From: Ampullaceana balthica
Lineage: Eukaryota; Mollusca; Gastropoda; Lymnaeidae
DNA length: 64,000 nt
Direction: 5' to 3'
Assembly: GCA_944989445.1 (NCBI GenBank)
Contig: CALYLW010000066.1
Coordinates: forward strand, 1,673,001 to 1,737,000
The stretch's first letter is position 1, and every line of letters starts with the position of its first letter. This document shows positions 1-12,007 of this stretch, one piece after another. The notes below the pieces were generated by a model. It saw only the letters and a program-made list of their open reading frames with translations, had not been told where the DNA came from and made no database searches. The position numbers and the translations under genes were made by a program.

Positions 1-208
1 GCGAATTTATTTGCTTGACTATATATTCTGTTTTAAATTTTTTAAAATTTTCAATAAATCTTTTCTGGTTTTCTATGCTCCAACTATAACATTTGGAGAC
101 TGAACTGATTCAGTGCGATAAATGAGGGTCGACAAAAAACAAGCAGAGTTAACTTCTCCTGTTTTCATGCCCTGGTCATTTTCCCGAATTATTTCCAAGA
201 AATCAAAG

Positions 209-209
<1 letters not shown>
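1..209. other. unassigned AT-rich sequence
   Basis: I see no gene, RNA or repeat structure here before the CT microsatellite begins. Confidence 0.5.
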
Positions 210-290
<81 letters not shown>

Positions 291-461
291 AAGTCTCTCT
301 CTCTCTCTCTCTCTCTAAGTCTCTCTCTCTCTCTCTCTCTAAGTCTATCTCTCTCTCTCTCTCTAAGTCTCTCTCTCTCTCTATCTCTCTCTCCCTCTCT
401 CTCTTTCTCTCTCTCCCTCTCTCTCTTTCTCTCTCTCCCTCTCTCTCTCTATCTCTCTCTA
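210..461. repeat. (CT)n microsatellite
   Basis: Almost pure CT dinucleotides for about 250 bp. They are interrupted by several AAGT tetranucleotides at regular spacing and, later, by occasional A, CC or TT variants. It runs directly into the minisatellite that follows. Confidence 0.97.
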
Positions 462-462
462 C

Positions 463-963
463 CGTTAGCTACCGTCAGCTACCCTCCGATACCCTTAGCT
501 ACCCTAAGCTACCCTTAGCTATCCTCAACTACCCACAGCTAACCATAGCTACCTTCAGATACCCTATGCAACCCAAAGCTACCTTAGATACCATAAGCCA
601 TAAGCTACCCTTAGCTACCCTATGCTACCAATAGCTACCCCCAGCTACACTATATCACATTATGCTACCCTCAGCAACCATCAGTTACCGTTTGCTACCC
701 TTAGCTAACCTAAGCTACCTTCAGCTACCCTATGTTACACTTAGCTACCCCAGATACCCTAAGCTACCCTTATCTACCATCAGCTACCCCATGCTACACT
801 TAGCTACATTCAGCTATCAGATACCGTTAGCTACCCTCAGCTAGCCTATGCTACCCTCAGCTACCCTATCCGACCCTCAGCTACCCTCAGCTACACTATG
901 ATACCACCATGTACCTTTAGCTACCTATGCTACCCTTAGCTACCCTCATCTACCCTCAGCTAC
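463..963 (+). repeat. AGCTACCCT minisatellite, forward arm
   Basis: Irregular 10-12 bp units built on AGCTACCCT with CTC, CTT or CTA spacers, roughly 40 or more copies. The frames open through it encode repetitive Leu/Ser/Tyr/Pro peptide and have no sign of being a gene. Confidence 0.93.
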
Positions 964-964
964 A

Positions 965-1092
965 CTCAGTGTAGCATAGGGTAGCGTAGTGTTGCTAAGT
1001 TTTGCTTAGGGTAGCTTAGTGTAGCATAGGGTAGCTGAGGGGAGCTAAGGGTAGCTAAGGTTTGCATAGGGTATCTGAGGGTAGCTAAGGTT
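965..1092 (-). repeat. same minisatellite, inverted arm
   Basis: Units of AGGGTAGC type, the reverse complement of the preceding array, about ten copies. The switch of strand is abrupt at about 964, so the whole 463-1092 block can fold on itself. Confidence 0.9.
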
Positions 1093-1809
1093 GACACTCA
1101 ATGACACATGATATTAGGAAAAAAAGTAGTCTGCTTAATTATTATTTACTGAACTGTGCGTACTGTATATACCTGTCTAAGTTTACCTTTAAGTTTTTCA
1201 ATTCAATTTTCTGACAATTTTAATACATATATTTTACTCATACAAAATGACTTTATGTTAAAGTAATACAATATGGGTAACTATGCGATGCGATGCATTA
1301 ACTTCCTTACCTTTAGTTTCTTTTAAAATAAAATATTGTTGCAGTATAAATTAAAATGTGTTTACGTTATATTTACTAAAATAGTGAAATACATGAATGC
1401 ATTCAATACTACTACATTTTTAACCATATTAAAGAGTAAGAATTTCTGTAGAAGGTGTTTGGGAATCATTTTGTACCGTCTTAATCTCATACATTGGCGT
1501 TGTAAATCTGCTTCCAATAATCGTGGAATTTCACCATTTGTGTGGAAGAGGGGGTAAAGTATGTAAACCCCGTGAAAATCCAGGGAATATTTTAATATGG
1601 CTTTCTAAAAAAAAGGGAGAAAAAAAAACCCTCTCAAATCCTTAGTTTCCAGCTGGTGAAACATGATATTTGACATCAAGCCAGTAGATTCCGGTGAAAG
1701 CAAGGTGAAAAGGTAATTCGACACAAAGGGCAGATAAGCACGACATTTGAAATTGGTTAGGGTGGAGTGAAAATTTACTGGTGCTGAATTCAACGGACCA
1801 ATTCTATAA
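1093..1809. other. unassigned sequence
   Basis: No recognisable gene or repeat. Short open frames on both strands lack domain motifs. Confidence 0.4.
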
Positions 1810-2500
1810 TTAGAATAGTAACAATGATATATATGAAGCCTGATATGAACTGACGAATGAAATGAAATATCTCTTTAACATATCACAGAATTTCCACTGC
1901 GTCCACAGACAGATATATCTCTCAATACTCTCATCTATCTTAGACTGTAACTCTCTTGTCATGTTTTTTGCTTTCGAGTACATTCTGGCTGCTAAAATAT
2001 GCTTAAGTTTGGCTGAATTTATCTCTTTAATTTCTGTTCTTAAATCATTTTCTTCATCTAGTAGCGATCCTAAGTATTTGAATGGACTTAATATTTCAAA
2101 AGTCTGGTTCCTGATATTTATGGCTATACCTGCCATTTCTTCTCTTACTTATATCTTTTTTTCACTTCCAGCCCTGATTAAAGTCATTAATCTTCTAATT
2201 CAATGTAGTAATTTGATTTGTCTTTAGTGCTTTTTGCAAAGCAGGACTATGTCATCAGCATATGCGAGGTAGTGGATGGGTTGGTTGTAGAGAGTACCAT
2301 TATCTTTCTATTATTGAGTTTCCTTCAGGAAGTATCCAGTTATTGTTCCTCGAGTGTCTATATTTATGCTTCTTATAACTCTTTCTAATGTCAAAAATTC
2401 ATACAAAATAGTGAGTCTAACGGCAATATGTGCTGTCTAATCAGTGTAATATTCGTTTTGAACCTTAACTTTGCATTTTGAGTTGTTAAGTATTACATAT
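1810..2500 (-). pseudogene. LINE (non-LTR) reverse transcriptase remnant
   Basis: Read on the minus strand, this is the middle of a non-LTR reverse transcriptase. The catalytic YADD box is encoded at 2251-2262 in the context LAYADDIVLLCKK. Upstream of it (about 2300-2490) are pieces resembling the RT segment with LERVIRS and the KVKVQNEY block. Downstream (1810-2136) is the FKYLGS motif that follows the palm domain in this family. Stops and frame changes separate the pieces, so it is dead. Neither the endonuclease nor the 3' tail is visible, and the exact clade cannot be told by eye. Confidence 0.75.
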
Positions 2501-2656
2501 AATCTTGTAAGTTTGTTGGGTGTATGCCAAACTCCTGCAGCCTACTCTCTCGTTAATTTGTTGGTACCATACAACTTTTTCATATCACTTTTAATCCTAT
2601 CTCACTATTCAGTTATCTTGTTTTCCCTATATATTTTATTCACTTCCTCCTGAAAT

Positions 2657-2880
2657 GTTTCTAGCTGAGTTTCTTTTTCATTTTGATATAAGGCTTTTGG
2701 CAGTTACTGCGTGGCTCTTTGGAAAGCTTTTGGCAGTTACCGCATGTCTCCTTGGAAAGCTTTTGATAATCGTATCGTTTCTAGCTGAGTTTCTACTTCA
2801 TTTTGGTATAAGGCTTTTGGCAGTTACTGCATGGCTCTTTGGAAAGCTTTTGATAATATTATCGTTTTTAGCTTTGGTTA
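2657..2880. repeat. local tandem duplication, about 120 bp x 2
   Basis: A block starting at 2657 is repeated at 2777 with few changes. Each copy also holds a shorter internal repeat (GGCAGTTACTGC and GGAAAGCTTTT). An open frame spans it because the period is a multiple of three; no protein family is recognised. Confidence 0.8.
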
Positions 2881-3070
2881 CGACAATTCTGAATAATGTT
2901 TATTACCTGATTGTATTTAACTCTTGAGAGTAGGTGGTCAGTGTCAGCATTTGATCCTCGATAACTTCTTACGTCTAGTATATCAGATCCATGCCTCGAT
3001 TCGAATTGAACATAGTCAATTTGGTTGTATGTTAGTGGGTGGGGTGTGGTGTGTATGTTAGGTTAGATGT

Positions 3071-3780
3071 TTAGACTTGCTTGGTGAAGCTTTTGTTGAA
3101 GTCGCTTTTCAAAAGTTTGCTTTTAGCTTGTTCTATGATCTGGCTGTTTTGTCGTTTGTAAGAGCGTTTTGCGGGGGAAGTCGACTGGCTCCTCCTTGTG
3201 ACTAAGCAAAATCCGTCCTCGAATGGGTTTTCTTGGTTTCCCGAACTCATCTCAATGGCCTTCTTTACTAGCCCCGTTTCTCCCCCTCCTTCTCTTTTGT
3301 TTATTCCTTTTTCTTCGCCTGGGGTTTTGTTTCCTTTTCCACTTGTTTCGAGTTCATGGCCTTTTCCATCGGTTGAGGGGATGGAGGTGGTGATCTTTTC
3401 CCAGATGTTGCCATGGCGTAGTTCTTGGGAGGAGCTGGTGCAGTTGATAAACGACTTGCGAGAGCTTTTTTTTTGCTCACACCGGTTTGACCAGTACTCC
3501 AGGCTTTTGCTATGGAAACATTGCACCCTCCTGCCTGGAACCTGCACCCATATTTTATGATTTTTAAAGATCCCGTGTTTTCCAAAATATAGTGGGGGAT
3601 CTCCTTCGCAGGGGTTATGTATAATGCCCTTTCGGAGGCATTGTAAATGTGCCTTGACATTCTAATACGTGAGTTTGGCCAAGCCTGGTGTGGACTAAAT
3701 GAATCAGGACTTTCGTGTCCACTTTGTCCTCCTGGATAAGAACCGACAAAATATTTTCTCAAAGTAAGCCAGAAACCCAC
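3071..3780 (-). other. unrecognised overlapping minus-strand frames
   Basis: Two minus-strand frames of about 158 residues each (3071-3547 and 3301-3780) overlap. They are rich in Lys, Ser, Pro and Glu, with several Cys and His residues near the middle. The composition would fit a broken ORF1 of a LINE, given the LINE RT remnant about 1 kb away on the same strand, but I cannot recognise a zinc knuckle or RNA-binding fold. Treat this as unknown. Confidence 0.2.
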
Positions 3781-3789
3781 TCACATTCC

Positions 3790-6067
3790 CCCAGGGCATA
3801 GATGGGCCAGTTATGGCTGCATGCCTAGGTGGTGCAGGTCCGTATGTGTGGGTGTGGACAAAAAATGTGTGAGACTGCAATCAGGCTTATAGATAAGTAG
3901 ATGGATAACATGCAAACAGGGTATGATTGAGCCTGACAACATGTAACAAAACAGCAAACATTTCGAGAAAGAGCCTTCTTCATTGAAAACAAATACGGTA
4001 GTACAAAGAAACAAGTAAAAGAAATATAAAGAAATTAAAACTTAGTTCCGGTGAAATCCAGAGCCTAAGAGAGCAAAGTTGGGTCAGGTGCAGAGGCGTA
4101 ACTGGGTTGTTGACGCCCTTGGATAATTTATGTTTAGCGCCTTGATAAATTCACAAGTTTCAGCTTTGCGACTTTTTCAATTGTTAGATAAAATGAATCT
4201 CGATTCTTTTATTTATGACAAAAATTACGTAGTCTGAAAGTGTCAGTCGTACAACGTGAATATAAAAGAAGCAAAAGAAAGGGAATAATACTCTATACTG
4301 CTTATAATTTACTAAATAATACTACATAATATGGTGGATAAACCTGGATATTGTTGCGTTAATACAGTTGCTACTCACAGTCACAGAAAAACTAATGGAA
4401 TGCTTAAAGGATGCTTTGACATTTGGTAAACTTTCATGTGGAACCTTATCATTTTAATTGAACCTTCCAGTCAAACAACAAGAAAGCACATTATTGGTGA
4501 TCATAGCGATATGTAGCTATGTTTGTAGAAGTAGAAACACAATTGAGAGAAAGATGCATTTATAAGATGAGGTTACTCTAGAAATTCATGCGAGGCTTTA
4601 GCAGATGTGGAATTCTGAAAACAAATACAATTTTTTTACACCAGTTAAACTATTGGAATTTGAGCCCTCAAATTAGAGTATCTCACATTACATCAATCAA
4701 GGACTCATTTAACTTGCAGGTAAAGAATGAATTAATGAAATCTAGCCGATATGATTTATATTTTAGTTGTTCAAAGTTATGTACTGTAATAACGAAAAAT
4801 AAATGAAAGTTTTTAATGAATTATTTTATTTTTTAAAATCTGTACAAAACAAAGGGTTTAAAATAATTTGGCTTTATTCAAATTTTAAAAGTTAAAGGTT
4901 TGGTTTTTAAATGGTTAGTGATGTAATAACTGTTTCCACCATCCCACATGTTTTGACACGCCTTGTTGAACAAATTTTAACTCGCGCTCTCTTTTGTGTA
5001 GGCCTAGCAGAAATACTGATTTTAATGAGACGTACAAAGTTGTCAGTATGTAAAGTTTTTACATTTCAAACGTTACTACCGCCGCCAAAGTTCCCTTTAA
5101 GCTGAGTGTTTGCGCGGCCGCGCAGTTCTCTGGCCGACGCCGTGCAGTGGTTTAGAATAACCGCGCAGCAAATAGTGTAGTATTGCATAAATAATTGATG
5201 CCGTGCAACTTCGCTCGCAACTTTCTTTTTTTTACTTTGCACACGAGCCAAAGAAGAATATAGGGAATATAGACCGCCGCCTAGCGAACATTAACATGCA
5301 AGCTTCTGTGTGCCCTGTGACCTCACTGATCGTTAATCATTGTTGTTGCCATTTTGTTTGTATGTTCAGTTTACTGTAGTTTTAGTTTGTGAGTATGACG
5401 AATGCATTTACAGCAGGAATTAAAGTTTGTAACGCACAACAGTATGTTTTTGGAAGTATGCTGTTAACTACTGTGTGAAATGAGATGAATTGATGGTGGC
5501 TAGGTTGAATACTATAGCCGTCATGACCGCGAAATTTTTGCGGCGTTTGGCACGAGTACTCGCACAGTTTTTTTCAACCCATATTCAAATAGGGTTTCAT
5601 TAATTTAGTCATTTCGTCATTCAGTTTTGTTTAACTTGAGCTAGCGGAGCCAATGGTAAATCCAGTGATGGAGGATACCGTATACATTTTCCAAATGCAA
5701 CGTAAATCTAAATAATAACATGAAGTAATAGTATATATTATTCTTTGACGTTAATGCTTTCTTCTATTGCTATCGTATTGTGTTTGAATATGTGATTGTT
5801 CGAGATTTTAGGCATAGCTTTTTTTTTCATTGAACACATTTCATTTTTTAAAAACAATTCAGCTCTTCAAATTTACGAAATAAACCTAATAGAGACGTAA
5901 CTATTTTATGTAGTTTATGTACTACGAAATAAAAGATTAAGAGGGAATAATAAACTAAGACTTTGTCATTGTGTTTGAAGAAAAACAATGTTTGGCATAT
6001 ATTTATATTCGTTTGATTCAGTTTTTGATATAGAAGGGGAAAGGTGTGTGTGTGTGGCCCCGTTTTC
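3790..6067. other. unassigned intergenic sequence
   Basis: No gene recognised. A phrase at about 3871 (GAGACTGCAATCAGGCTT) recurs at about 10879, so a small dispersed repeat is present. At 4091 there is an isolated CAGAGGCGTAACTGG that resembles one end of a CAGTGGCGTAGC-type hAT element. A GC-rich patch lies at about 5105-5165. Confidence 0.4.
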
Positions 6068-6251
6068 CTCTAAAGCAGGGGTTCCTAACAAGTGGTGCAT
6101 GCACCCCAAGGGGTGCATGAGCAGGTTCCAGGGGGTGCATGAACCATTCAGAGGGGAACAAAAGAAAAAGAGGAAGAAAAAAGTAAAAAATTTGCCTGTG
6201 ACTGGTACGACTTTCCGATTGTCATCACCCCCTCAAAATCGTAAATAAATA

Positions 6252-6772
6252 ATAAATTTAAAAAAAACCGTAAACAAACTAGTTTTTGACTATAAATCCT
6301 TTATGTACGAGACATAATTAAAAGAATGTTCATTATAATACGCAGTGCAAGACCATCCAAAAATACAAAATTGTAGTTATGTCTCGTAAAACTTGTTTAA
6401 TATAATGCGCACCGATCAGGAATATGTTTATAAAAAGTGTTGTCAATAAAATACGCACCTTATTGCGCGACAGGAAATGTCGTTCAATATAATACGCACC
6501 GCGACACTATCTCAAAAATTTTAAATGATACATAGAGATAAATAAAATAATATAAAAATTCAATAATTTAATTACAGTACATGCGATCAATCTGAAATTT
6601 TGAAACATCGTTTTTATCATCGGTACGAGTCTGCCTACAAAATTTCAGATCGCTAGCTTACGAGGAAGTGGGTTAAAATCGATCCAAAGTTGTTTTGGCG
6701 ACAATCAAGCACGAAAGCATGCAAGGGTTCAAACCGAAACCACGAGTTAATATAAAGGATTTAAAAAGAGAG
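6252..6772 (+). repeat. copy of the AAATCCCTTATAT interspersed repeat inside the hAT
   Basis: Begins with GTTTTTGACTATAAATCC (about 6280) and ends with AGTTAATATAAAGGATTT at about 6765, matching the edges of the copies at 12008, 18231 and 18538. Its 3' end overlaps the first codons of the transposase frame. Confidence 0.75.
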
Positions 6773-8485
6773 AGAGATGAAACACAAAAGCCTCAGTGCT
6801 TGCTCTGTGGAAAAATCCTGTGCAATAACAACATGAAGCCTGTTAGACTACGAGAGCACTTGGAGAAAGTCCATCCATCCAATTCCAAGGACAGTGTTGA
6901 GGTCTTCAAGCTGAAGAGAGCTCGCTTCTTGACCTCAGGTACCTTGCCCAAGCTTGGATTTTCTTTGTCACATAAACCTGCACTGGAGGCATCATTCAAG
7001 ATTGCATATCTTATTGCAAAGAACAAGCCCCACACCATTGGAGAACTTTGGTGAAGCCTTGTGCTCTGGAGATGGTAGAACTGATGTGTGGTCAATAGCA
7101 GAGGAAGCAGGTTGAGAAAGTTCCTTTGTCCAATGACACTATTCATTCCAGGATTAATGACATGGCTGCAGACATTCTGGATCAAGTCTTGTGCGAGATG
7201 AGAAGCAGTCCTTTTCCATTTAGCACGCAGCTGGATGAATCCACTGATGTAGCACAATGCAGTCCGATTCTTGTATTTCTATATTCTCAGTGGATTGCTG
7301 AAGGAGGATTTTCTCTTTTGTAAGCCACTCCTAGCTACTACCGAAGCTTCTGATGTGCTGCAGCTAGTCAGGGCATTTTGTTTATAGAAAAGCAGTTTGA
7401 CTGGACTTCAAGAATTTCTTCAATTTGCACAGGTGGTGCTCCCTCCATGCTCGGTAATAAGTCAGGATTTTCAGCACTGGTAAAGAAAGAAGTTCCAGAT
7501 ATTGTCAATACACACTGTATCCTTCATCGTCAGGCCCTGGCATGCAAAACTCTACCTCCAACCTTGAAGTCAGTTCTTTCTACTGCAGTCCAAGTTGAAC
7601 ATTTTATCCGCTCACATGCCTTGAACCACTGCCTCTTCAAGTTGTTCTGTCAGGAGTTGGGCTCTGAGCATGAAGTTCTGCTCTACCACACTCAGGTGCG
7701 CTGGTTGTCCAGGGGACGGATACTTTCTTGGTTAGTAGAACTGAGAGTGGAGCTTGCCATTTTCTTGCGAGAAAAAGAGAATGACCATGCTGACAAGTTT
7801 GGCTGTCCAAATTTCATTCATTACTTGCCATACCTGGCTGACATCTTCACCATCTTTAATGAGTTGAACACATCTGTCCCAGGACCTGCTGTGACTGTAA
7901 TGGATGCTACTGAGAGATTGAAAGCCTTCCTTAACAAACTGCCACTATTCCAACGACGACCAGAAAATTAAACTTGGCCAACTTTCCACTCTTGGATGAA
8001 GCTGTAATATCTGGTGCAGAAGGAAGCACTGACAACATCAAAGGGGAAATTTCAGAGCACCTTTCAACATTGCAAAGGTCCTTTGATGGGTATTTCTGTC
8101 AAGACATTGCTAGGAAAGACCGTTGGATTCGCAATCCTTTTCTCTGTGACTTGGACAACATTGATGACAGTGACTTTACTAAAGATGACCTGATTGATTT
8201 GAGAACCAGAGAAGTACTGAGGAGTGCCTTCAGTTGCAATACCTTGATTGAATTTTGGTGCGCCCAGCTGGATTCCTACCCTCAACTAGCCAAGAGGGCA
8301 GATAGACTCTCCTTCCATTTGCCACAACCTATCTCTGTGAAGCAGGATTCTCCACACCTTTGACGATTAAAACCAAGGAAAGTAATAAGTTGAATGCAGA
8401 GGATGACATGAGAGTTGCTTTGTCCAAAACAGTCCCCAGATTTAAATCGCTGATTGATCATAAGCAGCAGCAGATCTCTCACTAA
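6719..8485 (+). pseudogene. hAT transposase (BED finger, Buster/ZBED5-like), broken
   Basis: The first in-frame ATG is at 6719. Residues from about 24 on give a BED-type finger: C-x2-C in QCLLCGK, then HLEKVH. Pieces then follow in changing frames. They include LDESTDVA (about 7230), the CTGGAPSMLGNKSGF block (about 7425-7460), HCILHRQALACK, the QVRWLSRG block (about 7695) and a C-terminal dimerisation region ending at 8485. Breaks are visible near 7050 (frameshift), 7096 and 7321 (stops), 7969 and about 8330-8360 (stop, frame change). In intact relatives these pieces form one protein of roughly 600 residues that cuts and joins the element ends. Codons just after the ATG come from an interspersed repeat. 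Confidence 0.9.
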
Positions 8486-8649
8486 ATTCCCTGTTGCCTA
8501 TGGTCAAAACTAGTGTGTTCCTAAAATAAACATACATTAGTTTATTATGCATTTTCTGAAAGTTTCACGAGGGGGTGCATGAACTTTTTTTGGTATCTGA
8601 AGGGGTGCATGGACCCCAAAAGGTTAGGAACCAATGCTCTAAAGGCAAA

Positions 8650-8760
8650 AACGAAATCCTGACAAAACGGCCCCTGTCAAAACGGTCCCTGTCAAAATCG
8701 GCCCCGGTCAAAACGAACACTGTCAAAACATCCCCTGGCAAAACGGCCCCATTTTAAAAA
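8650..8760 (+). repeat. left inverted arm, 15-16 bp sub-repeats
   Basis: About six diverged copies of a unit of the form CTGTCAAAACGGCCC. It begins right beside the target duplication of the neighbouring hAT element. Confidence 0.85.
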
Positions 8761-9040
8761 TGTTTTTAAATTTTTTTTATTTTTATTGTTTCCCCATTTT
8801 GTTCAGACGAAGGGGGACTATTTTTTTAAATTAAAAAAAATATAATTAGAATTACACTTTGATTACAGCACCAGAAACATATATAAAAACCAGCACATAA
8901 AACATATAATATAAAAACGGCCCCTGTCAAAACGGCCCCAGACAAATCCCGTGTCAGTTTGTCTGGGCTAGTTCACAAAAAACAATAATAATAATATCAG
9001 TAGAAAAAAAAACATTTACAGAAGGAACTATATAATAATT

Positions 9041-9784
9041 TTAAAAAATATCATATAACATCCAAAGATTTTGAGATATTCTCATCAGGTACTCACAATT
9101 CATAATCAATCCATGCCATATGCTGTTATGCCTCCAATCGACGGGACAGCTGAACGTACTTGCTTTTCGATGAAGTAGGCTGGTGGACACCACCTTTAAA
9201 ACGTTCCATCGTGACTTCCAAACATCAAAATTCGATTTGGTTCTACTGCCCCTGAATCCCACAACATAAAAGGCATTGCTCTAAGTGGTGTATGTAGTGC
9301 GATAGTGCTTGTGGTATGACTATGTCCCCAACTGTCCGATGTTTCTTAAGTGGCTCTTAAGTGATTTTCCTTTTCCTTTCGACGGTACTTTGTGATGCAC
9401 TGTACGACGGCAAATGGGCAGCTGCTTCCAGTGATATTCCAGCTGTACTGTTCTGGATGATTTGTCTGGGTTTGCAAAAATTTAGTTCGGCAAGTTCTCG
9501 CATTTCTACAGCGGCCTTGATTGACTCGATTTTTCCAGGCTCTGGCGCGTGGTTGTGTTCAGTTATAACTGTTATAACATCATCCATAATTTTTATTCTT
9601 CCACAACAGTAAATTTGTAAACATCGCAATGATAAGCTGTTGTCAGCATTACGTTTGGCGAATTTAAAACGGTATCCTTCGTAAATTCGTAAAAAAACAT
9701 TCTTTTGCCTTTTTGCGTCGTCGATTCTTCCATTACGGATAGATGTTGTATTATAAAATATATTTCAATAAGTGAAGACCACAT
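9041..9784 (-). pseudogene. MULE transposase remnant with FLYWCH finger
   Basis: Minus-strand frames 9593-9784 and 9357-9629 together give a FLYWCH-type zinc finger. The first contains KGKRMFFYE and TVLNSPN, then an H-C pair; the second has CCGRI followed by VITVITEHNHAPEPG, the characteristic HNH end of the domain. After the finger comes KPRQIIQNSTAGISLEAAA, a stretch common in MULE transposases of animals. A later frame (9041-9262) has FGSH-like and DGTFKVV-like pieces of the catalytic region. Most of the MULE catalytic domain is missing or scrambled, so this is a decayed and internally deleted copy. Confidence 0.8.
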
Positions 9785-10284
9785 ACGTCATTCTTCTAAA
9801 ATAAGGACACCAAAGCGTAATAAAATGCCATGCCATGCCATGCCAACTACGTAATTGGCCAGTCCTGGTCATAAAACTACCCCACCAACACTACATTTAC
9901 CTTATTTGATCTCCGTCCATAGACAGGCCCATACGATAGCGTCTGGGACAAAGGAAGAGATAATGTTGGAGCGTGCAATCCGACGGGGCTCGCCAGGCTT
10001 TACACCACTGTTTAACCCATGCCCTGGGGCACACGTATTGGCCTACAATGTTACGCAGTCTCAAACGTCTTTCTTTGTCCGGCCACTACCTACCATAAAT
10101 TGCTTATCGTACACTGCATCATGGTCTCTTGAAAATTACCGAACTTAGTTTTTAGTATAAATGTAATTAAATGTATATATATATATTTATGAATAGATTC
10201 GAAAATTAAAAAAAACATGTCCCCTAATTGCACACAAAACCCACAATCTCCTTAAAAATTATCTCCGTCCGGGGCCGTTATAGT

Positions 10285-10425
10285 TATGTCGAGGCCCATT
10301 TGACAGGGGCCGTTTTGACCGGGACCATTTTGACAAGTGCCGTTTTGACAGGGTCCGTTTGGACCGGGGTCGATATGTCTGGGGTTGTCCGGGGCGGTTT
10401 TGACGGGTCACCCGTCTGGACAAAA
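10285..10425 (-). repeat. right inverted arm, 15-16 bp sub-repeats
   Basis: Units such as GGGGCCGTTTTGAC and GACCGGGACCATTTTGAC, the inverse of those at 8650-8760. An open frame of 76 residues here is only the repeat read in frame. Confidence 0.85.
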
Positions 10426-11736
10426 TCAATAAAAGTCACAGACAAATGGCGTCTTTAGAGAGATTGAAACACGTCGCGTCACCGGTGACTGCTCGTGAGG
10501 TATATAGGAACAAAGAACTCCTCCCAAACAAACTAGTGTCTACTACGTTATGACTGCCCGCGAGCATATTGGAACAACGCTTGTATACAAATAGTGGGTA
10601 TTAACGCTCTTCGCTTTCACACACTAAGTCATCTGTCACTCTACCTTACATTCCCCTCCCACTTATTCCTACGCTTAAAATTTCCTTCCACGCCCTTGTA
10701 CCAGTTGTGTCATGTAAGATAACACTCCAGTAGTCTGTCTCGGACATAAGGAAGTGGGCGGTTCAATGTTCCGATTGGCTCAATCATGGGGCAGTGGAAA
10801 GAAGTTGGGTGGAGTTTCAAAGGCGTCCTATTGATAAGGTTAAAGATCAACCAGACAAAAGATTCAGATAATGTGGATGAGACTGCAATCAGGCTTTTGG
10901 ATTAGTAAATGACATGTCTCCATTTACCAATAAATTCACAATGTATAAAAGCGTAAATATTCACTTTCTCACAAAATCGAGCCATCATAACAGCCGCTAT
11001 TCTGTTGAAAGGTATTGTCATTTATTTTTTAAAAAATATATCATGCAATGTAATTTATAACCTGTAGCATTTATGATTTTTTAGGATACAACAAGATAAG
11101 TATATATATATATCATTTTATCGAGATGTTAAAAATGTAATTTAATTACTAATTGAAGATCTTATTGTAGGCTCTCGTTCACGCATCGTTCTATGTAACT
11201 TATGTCATGGCAACATATACTCAACTCATAAAGTTATATCGTTTTTAATTTTTTTTGTACGTCACATATAATCATATACTCTTATAAATGCGCTCTCGTC
11301 ATTGGTGACGTGTGCAAAGGAATTTCGTGACCAAGGTGTTTTCAATTTCCTCATCTTTAGTGATTTACTTCTTATGAAATGTATGTTAGAACAAGGGACT
11401 TCGAAAAATAAATTAATTAAGGGTTGCAAGCTTGAACATAATAGTGTATTAAGTTTATTCATGATGGTTCAGCTCGGCTCGTTATATTGCCAATTAGACA
11501 TTAGACTTGCTCATCACTTGAGCCAAATAATGTCAACACATTTGTCTTTTTGCATAGTTGGTTAAAAGATGACATATAAAGGAGACATTCCAGTGTTATT
11601 TAGATTTCCAACAAGAGCATTTAATACGTGTTACTTATGACTTCATAAATTTAAATTTTGGCTTCAATCGAAATTATAGATTAATTAATTGTTAATTTTT
11701 CAAAAGCTTACTATTCAATTTAAATTACGAAGTGTC
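10426..11736. other. unassigned sequence
   Basis: No gene recognised. A second copy of the GAGACTGCAATCAGGCTT phrase seen near 3871 is at about 10879. Open frames of 66 and 87 residues on opposite strands around 11300-11560 overlap and have no known motif. Confidence 0.4.
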
Positions 11737-12007
11737 TACGGACACCGCGGCGGTGTACCCAGCTAAACCAACGTCCTTGGCCTGCTTACACCGCCGCGGT
11801 GTACCTAGCTAAACCCTTGGCCTAGGTACACAGCGGCTAAAAATTGAGACGATTTCACTATATTTAGGCTAAAAGTGTGTAATCCCTATGCTAATAAACA
11901 GAAGACCTTAAATAATCAATGTATTTATGCAAATTTTAATGATTACTGAATATTTAAAAAAACTATTTTGGTCACCATTCCAGGATAATTAGTTATAAGT
12001 ATAAGTT

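Larger units (their letters stand above)
6076..8636 (+). mobile_element. complete hAT transposon (Buster/ZBED5-like), inactivated
   Basis: The ends are CAGGGGTTCCTAAC at 6076 and its imperfect inverse GTTAGGAACCAATG ending at 8636, a 14-bp TIR with 12 matches. Exact 8-bp target duplications CTCTAAAG lie at 6068-6075 and 8637-8644. Subterminal GGGGTGCATG repeats occur inside both ends. Size is 2561 bp. An 8-bp TSD and a TIR starting CAG are the hallmarks of hAT elements. It encodes the broken transposase at 6719-8485 and carries a copy of the AAATCCCTTATAT repeat family in its 5' part. Insertion was recent enough to keep a perfect TSD. Confidence 0.95.
8650..10425 (-). mobile_element. MULE-like element with sub-repeated inverted arms
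   Basis: The left arm (8650-8760, with a further pair of units at about 8925-8955) is made of TGTCAAAACGGCCCC-type units. The right arm (10285-10425) holds the reverse-complement units (GGGGCCGTTTTGACA). Between them lies a minus-strand remnant of a Mutator-like transposase with a FLYWCH finger. Long inverted ends are typical of MULEs. The exact termini and a 9-bp target duplication could not be fixed by eye. Confidence 0.75.

Noticed and set aside
463..1092. CCCTTAG-like phrases suggesting telomere repeat
   Set aside because: The unit is AGCTACCCT with variable spacers, not a regular TTAGGG hexamer, and it reverses strand inside unique flanks.
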